64,000 bases of DNA. Source: Saururus chinensis. Its lineage: Eukaryota; Streptophyta; Magnoliopsida; Piperales; Saururaceae. Location: positions 20,028,563-20,092,562 of the forward strand of contig CP141145.1 of the NCBI GenBank assembly GCA_035235625.1, written 5' to 3'. Each line of letters begins with the position of its first letter. Within the stretch, counting starts at the first letter, position 1. Positions 22,850 through 32,293 of this stretch are shown piece by piece. The position numbers were made by a program, and so were the translations under genes. The notes under the pieces are model-generated. The model was given only the letters and a program-made list of their open reading frames with translations, had not been told where the DNA came from and did not search any database.

Positions 22850-24560
22850 GCGAGCACCCGACGGTGGCGGCGTCGGCGTCGGCGGCGGAGTTGGCGGTCA
22901 AAACTGTTGCCTAGCTGAGAGAGCTGTTGTCCCGAGGATTTTAGGATGCGCCGGAACTATCACGGCCAAACAGAGTGTCAGATATCAATGTGGTAAAACC
23001 CGTGATCCACGGCAGCACACTAGGGCGGCCGGGAGAAATCTCATGCCAACCTAAGTGGCGGTGCAACCCGAAGTCGATGGTGTACACTGAAAATCGGCCG
23101 CTGGCTAAGACGTGCACAGCCGGCCACAAGACGTCGAAATCGGCCGTGGACAGCACCCAAGGGCAACGATTTCGGTCAACAAAGGCCCACATATGGGCGG
23201 AGAGCGTGGGGCAACGCTCGAGAACCAAAGGAGAGGTGGAGGACAGCTCTAGTGGTCAACTCCACTCGGTGGCAAAGCCAACCGATGGTTAGGCGGCACG
23301 AATGCGGCGCCTAAACCCAGAAGTACACGCGTGGCCACATGCGCACGCAGCCCAAAGGGCGGGGGAACTGGCTGAAATGAGGCGACTCATGGCCCACAAA
23401 AGCCAACCGGGCTAAGGCCCTAGCGGTGGCCAATCTAAGTGGCGACATCGCCGATCGCCACCCACAACCAATACCCATGGTGCGGGCGGCTGTGCATCTC
23501 GCACGACAGAGAGCAAGGGGAGGGTTCACGGTCGAGCAAAGGCCACGAGGCCGTCACTGGCCAAGGCCTGAGCAGGTGAACTCGTCCACCTTCTGTCAAG
23601 GTAAGACATACAAATTCTTGCCCGAGGCCGTCCGGTACCGACGGCGTAAAATGGGCAAGAAGGGTCAACGGCACACATGCCGGTAAGGCGGACTAGCTGC
23701 AGCTACGGGCCGCAAGGCTGCACAAGACCCAGAGGGGTGGCCCATTGGCATCACCGAGCTGGGCGGAGCCAAACTAAGGTCCACCAAAACAAATCCGGCG
23801 TCTGACTGATAACGTCAGTCACCACGTCCAAAAACGGACGCAGGCCAAAAATAGGGGACGACCGGAGAAAACCCGTAAGGGCGGAGCGGCCAAGGTGGCA
23901 GCGGAGCTGGCTGGGGGTCGGCCTTGCGGTCACTGGAACACAGCTGGCCGGACGGAGGCCGAGCAGAGCCGTCTTCGGCCAAAGGCAGCAATTTCCGGCG
24001 CCGGTAGTCCCAAAACACACGGACCAAAACCAACGGCTCGGAAGATCTGGTCGGAGGGAAGATGGAGGACGGAGGTGAAATCGGCCAGGGAGAGGTGGCT
24101 CAATCACGTCGCCGGACCAAGGCCGGGCCGGACGGAGGTCCGGTCGGCCGCAGCTCGCCGCCGGCAGCTCTATTTCACTGAAACAGAAGCACCGGCGGGA
24201 ACAGGGCAGAAGGAGGAATCGAAGCGGGACGGCGGAGCAGAGGCCATCCGGGGCCGGGAGGAGTGGCCTCCCGCCGTCGCCGGCCCATGGCCGAGCTGTG
24301 GGCGGCCGGCTGGCCCTCGCCGGCTCACGGCGGCGGCGGAATCGCAAATACACAGTAAAGAGGCTAACCGGAAAAGTCGGGGCGGCGCGGCCGTGGGCGG
24401 CCGGGGCAGTGGCCCCTCGGCGTCGCACCGCCGGGGCGGAGCCTGTGCCGGCGTCCAGCGGCCTGCCGGTGGCCGGGCACAGTGAAAAGGCGGAAGGGGG
24501 CGGGGGCGCACTGTTCACCATTTCTGGGATCTGGATCGGGCGATCCCGATCCTGATCCAA
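22850..24560. other. GC-rich segment of the solo LTR
   Basis: The composition shifts sharply to GC-rich, with many CpG and cggc words, inside an AT-rich window. Overlapping long ORFs occur on both strands (up to 269 codons, minus strand 23751-24560), but they show no family signature and are rich in Arg/Pro/Ala/Gly as expected from composition. I do not call a gene. An AT-drifted relative of its first part is at 55690-55964. Confidence 0.7.
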
Positions 24561-24714
24561 ATTTTCTTTTTATTTTTTTTTTCTTTTTCTTTTTCCAAAT
24601 GTACGCTCAACGCGCGTTAACCCACTGGTTACGCGTCGAACTTCCAAAATTTGCGCCGTAAGCGCGCAGCGAGGCCCGTGGCCCGCGACTAAGCCCCACA
24701 CCCGACTCTACGGG

Positions 24715-24722
24715 TATAAATA
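24715..24722 (+). promoter_or_regulatory. TATA box near solo LTR 3' end
   Basis: TATAAATA in context gggtataaatacgggg, 113 bp before the LTR end and just after the GC-rich segment. It is a plausible U3 core promoter, which would leave a very short R-U5. Confidence 0.5.
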
Positions 24723-25248
24723 CGGGGAAAAGACACAAATACCCCTACGCTGAAACGTCACATTTTCCTGCCGAAAATGACCAGAAAAATGGCAGAAAAA
24801 TCCCATAAAATCGTAGAAAAATCAGGGACCTTACAAAGGTTCTCCTTCTTGATCTTTTGTGATTTGGATACATAAAAATCTTTAAGAGACAATTATTTTT
24901 ATCCTTTATCTATCCAAAGTATTTTCTATCTTTAATTTCAATTTTAATGTTCATATCTTCCGGTTAGATAGAATCTTCATTCGATTCTAACTGAGATACA
25001 TGATACATGAAGAACAATGATCCTTAATGCCTTAGTATTTTCTCATCTTGATTTCTTAACTTATTATTCCCTCAATACTCTTCTACTCTTTCTTTATTAA
25101 TTTTTTTTCCTTTACTTTTTTGTAATAATTTTTATTTGTTGAAAAAGGCTTTCCCTGTGTATCGACCTTGTTTACTATAGTTGACAAGTAAAAAAAAGAA
25201 ATCTAAACTAGACTTCTTCATAGTCTTAATTTGGACGTAACAATAAAT

Positions 25249-25267
25249 TGGTGTCGTTGCCGGAGAT
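25249..25267 (+). other. primer binding site, tRNA-Asp type (copy 2)
   Basis: TGGTGTCGTTGCCGGAGAT matches the tRNA-Asp PBS at 16 of 19 positions; all three differences are C-to-T or G-to-A. It follows the LTR end at 25242. Confidence 0.75.
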
Positions 25268-25701
25268 TGCAACGTGTGACAAGAATCCGTTACAAAAAAA
25301 AAAAACTCACTCTAACTTTACTAATTCCCTAACTTTTATTTTTGCCCACTAACTCTTTAAATTCAGTCATTTACTTTATGTCATTTACTTTTAGTACTTA
25401 AATTCTGTAATTTTTCTTTTTTTAAAAACCGGAGGCACTACCCACGTTACTATCGAAAATTTTTTGGGATTAATCATGTACCTTGATAGTGCTTTTGGCC
25501 TTATTTTGCAATTTTAATTTTTGTCCATTAACTTCTAACTCTTTAACTTTTAAATTTTATCATTTAATTTTTACACTTTTACTTTCGTTTATTACTAAAA
25601 AAGAAAAAAATTGTTGTTGCATGTTCACATGGGTGCGTGATAATTCTAGACGATTGAAAAGAGTAAACAAATTTTTTGAAAAATATCTTTATTTTGATAC
25701 A
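25268..25701 (+). other. leader between PBS and gag (copy 2)
   Basis: T-rich leader, nearly identical to 13685-14119. An in-frame ATG at 25483 extends the gag frame upstream, but the conserved start is at 25702. Confidence 0.6.
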
Positions 25702-26750
25702 ATGGAGGATCTAAGGACTAATGAGGAACTAAGAAGTGATAATGGGGATAATAATGCACAAAATATTCAAGTTAAAACCTTACGTGATTATTTGCAACCA
25801 ACTAGATCAAGTTGTCCTTCTTGCATGATTTTTCCAACTAATATGGGTGGTTTTGAACTCAAGCCAGGTGTAATTCAATTACTACCCAAATTTCATAGCT
25901 TAGATTCGGAAAGCCCATATTTGCATTTAAAAGAGTTTGAAGAGGTTTGTGCAACTTTGCCAAACCAAAATGTTTCAAATGATGTTATTCGATTAAAACT
26001 CTTTCCATTTTCTTTAAAGGAAAAAATAAAAAATTGGTTGAATTATTTGAAGCCAAGATCCATTGGATCATGGCAAGAAATGCAAAAAGAATTTTTGAAA
26101 AAGTTTTTCCCCACCCATAAAACTAATACACTTCGAAAGAACATCATGAATTTTTAACAAAAAGAAAATAAGACTTTCTTTCAATATTGGGAGAGATTTA
26201 AAGAACTTTTGTTGTTGTGCCCATATCATGGACAGGAAACATGACGTACAATTAGTTTCTTTTACAATGGCTTATCTTCTCAAATGAGGCAATTTGTTGA
26301 AATGACGTGTAATGGAGAGTTTTTGAGTAAAGAACCCAAAGAAGCATGGGACTATTTTGATGTGTTTGCTGAAAATGCTCAATCATGGGAAGATTCTAAT
26401 GAATTTGAAAGTAGTAATAAAACCAAATCTAATGGGGTAGCTAAGGGAGGCTTGTACCTTCTTAAAGAAGAGGATGATGTAAAAGAAAAAATTACAAGTT
26501 TAACTAGAAAGGTTGAGGCTATGAAAATTAATAGGGAAAACATCTCTAAAGCTTCTCAAAAAGTACAAGATATTTGTAGTATATGTGAGAGTGATGGACA
26601 CCAAACACAGGATTGTCCAACAATCTTTGCTTTTCAAGATGTGTTGCATACTCAAGCAAATGCTATGAATACCTACAAAAGGTCATTTTCTTCTCCTTAT
26701 TCTGAAACTTATACTCCTAATTGGAGAAATCATCCTAACTTTAGTTAGAG
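25702..26750 (+). pseudogene. Athila-like gag pseudogene (copy 2, best preserved)
   Basis: ATG at 25702 gives MEDLRTNEELRSDNGD and an open gag frame to TAA 26155-26157. The same frame resumes, is stopped again at TGA 26242-26244, and is then open from 26284 to 26748. The gag domain (LHLKEFEEVCATLPNQNV, FPFSLKEKIKNWLNYLKPR, EMQKEFLKKFFP) and a zinc knuckle CSICESDGHQTQDC are intact in sequence. Both stops are shared with 14120-15170, so they predate the duplication. The following gag-pol is displaced 5.5 kb downstream by a CACTA insertion and resumes at 32297. Confidence 0.9.
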
Positions 26751-26809
26751 AAATGAGTCTAATGTGCAGGTACCCCCTTCTTCCTCAAATTATCACTACA
26801 ATAAAACTG

Positions 26810-27250
26810 GGTATTAGCGACGCTTATTTAAACGTCGTAATACTATGTGTCGCTAATATATACTAATAACGACATATAACAAAATGTCGAAAAAATATAA
26901 ATATTAGCGATGCATAATATTAATCGTCGCTAATGATAGGCTATTAGCGACGCAATACTCCAAACGTCGCTAATACATAATATTTTAGCGACGCTTGAAT
27001 TTATGCGTAGCTAATACTTACGTTATTAGCGACGCTTTTATAAGCGTCGCTAATTGATATATATTTAATTTTTTTAAAAATAAATTTCAACACTATTAAC
27101 GACGTATACTTACAAACGTGGCTAATAGTTTCAACAATAGCGACATTTAAATATGAGAGTCGCTAATAATTCTCAATTTTTTAAAAAAAGTAAAAAATAA
27201 GAACTAATAGCGACGTATATGCTATACGTCGCTACTACCTCATAGTAGTA
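26810..27250 (+). repeat. left subterminal GCGAC/GTCGC motif array
   Basis: The motif ttagcgacgc and its reverse complement recur about every 20-40 bp, mostly in alternating orientation, for example near 26940-27055. In CACTA elements subterminal repeats bind the transposase-associated protein (TNPA in maize Spm); that role here is inference. Confidence 0.85.
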
Positions 27251-27486
27251 GCGACGGATAGTCATATGCATCGCTACTACCTATTTTATTAAAATTTTAT
27301 TTTAATTATTTTAAAATTTTATTTTAATTTTTTTTAAAATTTTATTATTTTTTTATTTTTAAAAATAAAAAAATAAAATAAAATACTAATAGTGACATAT
27401 ATAGTTATACGTCGCTATTAGTATTTTTATTTAATTATTTTTTATTTTCAAAAATAATTTTAAAAAATATTAAAAATTTAAAATTA

Positions 27487-27770
27487 GAGGAAAGATAGTG
27501 TTGTAGGTAGATAGGAGAGGGAAGAGAGAGAGGGGAGGAAAGTGAAAGGGGAGAGAGAGGGGAGGGAGGAGAGAGAGAGATGGAGAGGGTCGAGAGAGAG
27601 AGGGTGGAGCAAGAGAGAGGAGGAGAGAGAGGGGGGAGCAAGAGAGAGGGAGGAGAGAGAAAGGGTGGAGAGAGAGAGGATAGGGAAGAGAGAGGGAGAG
27701 GAGAGGATAGGGAAGAGAGAGAGAGGGGAGGAGAGGATATGAAAAAGAGAGAGAGAGAGAGAGAGAGGAT

Positions 27771-27835
<65 letters not shown>

Positions 27836-28010
27836 GGGAGGGAAGAGAGAGAGAGAGGAGAAGATAGGAAAGAGAGAGGGAGAGAGAGGAGAGGATAGGA
27901 AAGAGAGAGAGAGAGAGAGAGGAGAGGAGAGGAGAGGGAAGAGAGAGGGAGAGGGGGAGAGGAGAGGATAGGGAAGAGAGAGGAAGAGGGGGGAGGGAAG
28001 AGAGAGAGGG
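27487..28010 (+). repeat. GA-rich block 1 in CACTA
   Basis: About 520 bp, purine on the plus strand, including a pure (ag)n run near 27776-27830. ORFs here are artefacts. Confidence 0.9.
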
Positions 28011-28069
28011 ATTTTATTTTGTTGTTTTTTTTTAAAAAATTATTTTTTATATAAAAAAATTAATTTAAA

Positions 28070-28200
28070 ATAAAATACTAATAGCGACGTATAGGATTAT
28101 ACGTCGCTATTAGTACACGTATTAGCGACGTATAGAATTATATGTCGCTAATACATGTACTAATAGCGACATATAGAAATATACGTCGCTATTAGTATTT
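28070..28200 (+). repeat. GCGAC hairpin cluster between GA blocks
   Basis: Three head-to-head pairs of agcgacgta and tacgtcgct with short spacers. Each pair can fold as a hairpin. Confidence 0.8.
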
Positions 28201-28272
28201 ACTTTTTTTATTTTTTTATTTTCAAAATTATTTTTTTAAAATTTAAAAAATTATAAAAAGAATGAAATTATA

Positions 28273-28361
28273 GGGGGGAGAAGGGAGAGAGAGAAGGAGG
28301 GAAAGAGAGGAGAGGGAGAGAGAGAGGAGGGGGAAAGAGATGAGAGGGAGAGAGAGAGAGA

Positions 28362-28397
<36 letters not shown>

Positions 28398-28624
28398 GGA
28401 GAGAGAGGAGAGAGAGAGGAGAGGGAGAGAGAGGGGAGGGAGAGAGAGAGGGAAAGAGAGGAGACGGAGAGAGAGGAGAGAGAGAGGGAGGGAGGGAGGA
28501 GAGAGAGGGTAGAGAGAGAGGGGTTAGAGAGAGAGGGTAGAGAGAGAGGTTAGATAGAGGGGTTAGAAAGAGAGGGCAGAGAGAGAGGTTAGAGAGAGGG
28601 GGTAGAGAGAGAGGAAGAGAGAGA
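28273..28624 (+). repeat. GA-rich block 2 in CACTA
   Basis: About 350 bp, purine-rich on the plus strand (gagagagg, gttagagagagagg). Confidence 0.9.
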
Positions 28625-28739
28625 AATTTATTTTAGCGACGGATTTGAGTAAACGTCGCTAAAAGTATATATTTAGCGACATACAGTCCTAGTAACCGTC
28701 GCTAATAATTAAAGTTTTTTAGAAAAAACCAAAAAATAC

Positions 28740-29060
28740 TTGCTTGGGGAAATTTTGCGCTCGGGCGAAATTTCCCTGCGCCGTATAAATCCCCCCCAGT
28801 GTCGTCCTTCACATTTCACCCTTCGCCCGTCACCCGCTGCCCACCGCTGCGCGGCCCTTGTTGCACCACCACATCGCCGCACTGCCGCGCCATCACCTCT
28901 GCCCCCCTTAGCCTTTGCCCACCGTCCACCGTCCTCCGCCTCTGTCCCCCTCCCGGTCGCCCTTCTTCCAGCCCCTCCTCCCCCCTCCGCAGGTACTACC
29001 CCGTCGGCCTCTGCCGCCGCGCAGCCACTCCGCCCTGCCGCTCCGCCGCCTTCCGCCCAG
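28740..29060 (+). other. C-rich module 1 of CACTA with TATA-like start
   Basis: gctcgggcgaaattt is followed by a TATAAAT at 28784-28790 and then pyrimidine- and CpG-rich sequence. It shares its start with the module at 30421. Two overlapping ORFs show only Pro/Ser/Ala-rich composition. It could be a promoter plus transcribed leader, or captured host DNA; no family is recognisable. Confidence 0.45.
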
Positions 29061-29189
29061 TTGCTATTAGTATAGGGGAGCGAAGAGAGAGGGGATAGGG
29101 GAGGGAAGGGAGGAATTTTATTTTAATCTTTTAAAATTTTTTATTTTTTTTATTTTTTAAAAAATAAAAAAAATTAATAAAATAAAATA

Positions 29190-29275
29190 CTAATAGCGAC
29201 GTATATAAATATACGTCGCTAATACATGTACTAATAGCGACGTATATTCCTATACGTCGCTATTAGTATTTTAAT
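29190..29275 (+). repeat. GCGAC hairpin cluster
   Basis: Two head-to-head pairs of agcgacgtata and tatacgtcgct. Confidence 0.8.
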
Positions 29276-29332
29276 TTTTTAATTTTTAAAATTCATTTTT
29301 TAAAATAAAAAATAATAAAAATTTGAAATTAG

Positions 29333-29652
29333 AGGAGAGAGGGGAGAGAGAGAGGGAGGAAAAGAGAGGAGAGGGAGAGAGAGGGAGGAGAGAGAAGAGG
29401 AGAGAAGGAGGAGAGAGAGAGGGAAGAGAGAGGAGAGAGAGTGGGAAGAGAGAGAAAGAAAGAGGGGAGAGAAGAGGAGAGAGAGAGGGAAGAGAGAGAG
29501 GAGAGAAGAGGGAGAGAGGGAAGAGAGAGGAGAGGAGAGGAGAGAAAGAGGGAAGAGAGAGAGGAGAGGAGATATGGAGAGACAGTGGGAGAGAGAGGGG
29601 GGAGAGAGAAAGAGGGGGGAGAGAGGAGAGAGAGGAGTGGGAGATGAGGAGT
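29333..29652 (+). repeat. GA-rich block 3 in CACTA
   Basis: About 320 bp of plus-strand purine repeats. Confidence 0.9.
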
Positions 29653-29744
29653 AATTTAAAAAAAAAATTCAATTTTTTTTAAAAATGTTTTTCAATTTTT
29701 TTTTAAATTTTTATTTTAAAATTAATTAAAAAATAAAAAATATA

Positions 29745-29910
29745 TTAACGACACTTACAAATATACGTCGCTAATAACTTACGTATTTGCGACGTATATG
29801 AGTATACGTCGCTAATACCCTTAAGTATTAGCGACGTATAAGCATATACGTCGCTAATACGCAAGGTATTAGCGACGTATATGCTTATACGTTGCTAATA
29901 TATATTTTTT
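29745..29910 (+). repeat. GCGAC hairpin cluster, four pairs
   Basis: Four consecutive pairs alternate agcgacgtat and atacgtcgct, for example 29834-29863 and 29869-29902. This is the most regular array in the element. Confidence 0.85.
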
Positions 29911-29937
29911 CATTTATTTTTAAATAAAAATATAAAA

Positions 29938-30147
29938 TAGAGAGAGGAGATGGAGAGAGTGAGGAGAGAGAGAAGAGAGAAGAGAGAGAGGAGAGGGGGG
30001 AGAGAGAGAAGGAGAGAGAGAGGAGAGGGGAGAGGGAGGAGAGAGAGAGAGGGAGAAGAGGGGAGAGAGAGGAGAGAGAGGAGAGGGAGGATAGAGAGAG
30101 GGGGGAAGAGAGAGGAGAGAAAGAGGGAGGAGAGAGAGAGGAGAGAT
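29938..30147 (+). repeat. GA-rich block 4 in CACTA
   Basis: About 210 bp of plus-strand purine repeats. Confidence 0.9.
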
Positions 30148-30164
30148 TTTATTTTTTAAAAATA

Positions 30165-30360
30165 GTATTTGCGACGCTTATAAGTAAGCGTCGCAAATAA
30201 ATGCCTTAATTGCGACAAAATATGTGAAACGTCATAAATTAAACGTTATTTGCGACGCTTAAATACAAGCGTCACAAATACATTACCAATTGTGACGTTC
30301 CTTGGAAAACGTCGCAAAATGGAATATTTTAGCGACGCAAAATATGCGGCGCTAAAATTA
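30165..30360 (+). repeat. GCGAC motif cluster
   Basis: Around ten motif copies, with gcgacgctta/taagcgtcgc pairs; several are decayed to gtgacg or gcgtca, as CpG deamination would cause. Confidence 0.8.
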
Positions 30361-30374
30361 CTAGTTTTTTCATT

Positions 30375-31745
30375 TACCCGCGCGGGGGAAATTTCGCCCA
30401 CGCGGCCAAAGTAAATTACCGCTCGGGCGAAATTTTGCCTGCGCGGTATTTATCGCCTCCCCTCCCTCTATTATCTCTTCCCTGGCCAGCTCCGACTCCG
30501 CCCCCCGGCCAGCTCCGACGCCGCCCCCCGGCCAGCTCCGACTCCGCTCCCCGGCCAGATCCGACTCCGCCCCCCGTCGCCTCCTCCTCTGGATCCACCC
30601 CGTGGTCTCGTCGTCCTCCTGCTCCAACCTACCGCTTCAACCTGCCCCTCTGCTCCAACCTGCTGCCGCAACCTGCCCCTCTGCTCTAACTCCGACTCCG
30701 CCCCCCGGCCAGCTCCAACACCGCCCCCCGGCCAGATCCGACTCCGCCCCCCGTCGCCTCCTCCTCCGGATCCGCCCCGTGGCCTCGTCGTCCTCCTGCT
30801 CCAACCCGCCGCCGCAACCTGCCCCTCTGCTCCAACCCGCCGCCGCAGCCTCCCCCTCTGCGCCGGATCCTCCTCCAGCTCCGCCTCGTCGCCTCCTCGT
30901 CCTCCTGCTCCAACCCTCCGCCACAGCCTCCCCCTTTGTATCGGATCCTCCTTCGGCTCCGCCCCATCTTCTCCTTCTCCTCATGCTCCAACCCGCCGCC
31001 GCAGCCTCCCCATCTGCGCCAGATCTTCCTCCAGCTCCGCCCCTTAATGGTTCGATCTTTACCTTGGATCCCCCCCCCCGCCAGAGCCGCCTCTGCCCCG
31101 CCGCATACCGCTCTGCCCCATTGTCCCGGCTCAGAGTCCCTGCCGATCCAGCTCCGGCTCCGCTTCCCCCTGGCCTCCCTCCTCCCCCCCTTCTCTCCCC
31201 GGGTCCTCCTCCCTTCCCCTTCTTTGTTTCAGAGGAGGGGGGCGGTTCCGGTGGAGATGGGGCAGCGTGAGGGAGGCCGGGACTATGGGGGGCCGGATTC
31301 CGGTGCCCCCGCCGGAATCCAGCCCTCTCTCTCCGGCCTCCTCTTTCCCATCTCTCCCCCAGGTCCGCCCACCTCATTCCCCTCCTCGGAAACCAGAGGT
31401 GGGGGGCGGACCAAGGGGAGAGAGAGGGGGCGGCCGGCCACCCCCCTCCCTCCCACTCCCCCTTCTCACCAGAGGTGGCGGACTTGGGGGAGAGAGGGGG
31501 TGGCCAGCCCTCCCCTTTCTCCTTCTCCTTCGCCCCCCCCCCCCCCCCCCCATTCCGCTTGCCCACAACAGAGGGAGGGGGGGGGGGGGGCGGACTGGAT
31601 TCCAGTGAACCGGAATCCAGTCACCCAGCCCACCTCCTCCCTCTCCCAGAGTCCCCCTCTCCTCCCCGCTCACCCCACCCCCCCATGCCCCAACCTCCCA
31701 CCGGCGCCGGATTCGGCACTTTTGCCGGATCCCGGTGCCAATCTT
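30375..31745 (+). other. C-rich module 2 of CACTA, repetitive, no recognised gene
   Basis: It begins with two copies of a gggcgaaattt/aaatttcgccc motif and gctcgggcgaaattt, as in module 1. It continues as very C-rich sequence with internal repeats (ccggccagctccgac, gccgcctcctc). Overlapping ORFs of up to 309 codons occur in several frames on both strands, all Pro/Ser/Ala- or Gly/Arg-rich with no domain, so none is called. Captured exon sequence is possible but not demonstrable. Confidence 0.5.
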
Positions 31746-31754
31746 TTTTAATTT

Positions 31755-32275
31755 TTCAAAAGCTATTAGCGACGTTTTTCTAAGCGTCGCTAAAGCTTTT
31801 TTAATTTTTTTAAATTATACAAAGTATTAGCGATGCTTAACAAAGCAACGCTAAGACATACAAATATTTTTAAAAATTTTTTTTTAATGAGATTTTTAAA
31901 AAAAAATAAAATTTTTAGCGATGCTTATAAAGGGTCGCTAATAAGTAATAATATTTTTTTACATAAATTTTTATATTAGCGACGTATAGCAAAGCGTCGC
32001 TAATAAGCAAGTATTAGTGACGCTTTATTATTATACGTCGCTAATAATTATACTATTAGCAACGTTTTCGAATGCGTCGCTAATACTAAAATTAGTAGCG
32101 ACGTATATATAATTGTCGCTAATGTGCACTATTAGCGACGCTTTTTCTAAGTGTCACTAATGATCAATAGCGACTCAGTTTTTAGCGACATAAGTAGCGA
32201 CGGTTTATAAGCGTTGCTAATAGTCATTAGCGACGCTTATATTAATATTAGCGACACTTATAAGCATCACTAATA
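31755..32275 (+). repeat. right subterminal GCGAC/GTCGC motif array
   Basis: Roughly twenty motif copies, including point variants such as agcgatgc and gcgttgct, run up to the right terminus. It mirrors the left array. Confidence 0.85.
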
Positions 32276-32293
32276 GTCTTTTTTGTTGTGGTG

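Larger units (their letters stand above)
19929..24835 (+). mobile_element. 4907-bp solo LTR, probably Tekay-like Ty3/gypsy
   Basis: It starts TGTAACGCCCGAG and ends GGGACCTTACA, giving TG...CA ends and a TGTAA/TTACA inverted repeat that extends imperfectly to about 20 bp. A 5-bp target duplication aaggt flanks it (19924-19928 and 24836-24840), and the uninterrupted site is at 13254-13258. It contains no PBS, polypurine tract or gag-pol, so it is best read as a solo LTR left by LTR-LTR recombination. Inside are four short-repeat arrays, a GC-rich 1.7-kb part and a TATAAATA at 24715. The Tekay assignment is inference from LTR size and the end sequence. Confidence 0.85.
18859..25242 (+). repeat. 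candidate 5' LTR of Athila-like element (copy 2), split by a solo LTR
   Basis: The left part is 18859-19928 and the right part 24841-25242, together 1472 bp. The expected first TG is TA here. The last CA is at 25241-25242, six bases before the PBS. A TATAAATA box is at 19647-19654. The nested 4907-bp insertion is described separately. Confidence 0.6.
26794..32293 (+). mobile_element. complete non-autonomous CACTA transposon, 5500 bp
   Basis: Ends are CACTACAATAAAAC and TTTTTTGTTGTGGTG, imperfect terminal inverted repeats of the CACTA (En/Spm) type. A 3-bp target duplication TAT flanks it (26791-26793, 32294-32296). The copy at 48460-48480 has the uninterrupted target tcctcaaattatgtttcac. No transposase ORF is present. 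The body consists of many GCGAC/GTCGC hairpin motifs, GA-rich blocks and two C-rich modules, so mobilisation would need enzymes from another element. It is inserted in Athila gag. Confidence 0.93.

Noticed and set aside
23751-24560. 269-codon minus-strand ORF and its plus-strand partner in the solo LTR
   Set aside because: GC-rich composition keeps several frames open; no start context, domain or conservation in the AT-drifted relative.
30370-31783. Overlapping ORFs of 200-309 codons in the C-rich part of the CACTA element
   Set aside because: Open in many frames on both strands because of composition; Pro/Ala/Ser- or Gly/Arg-rich without domains. Kept only as a possible captured segment.
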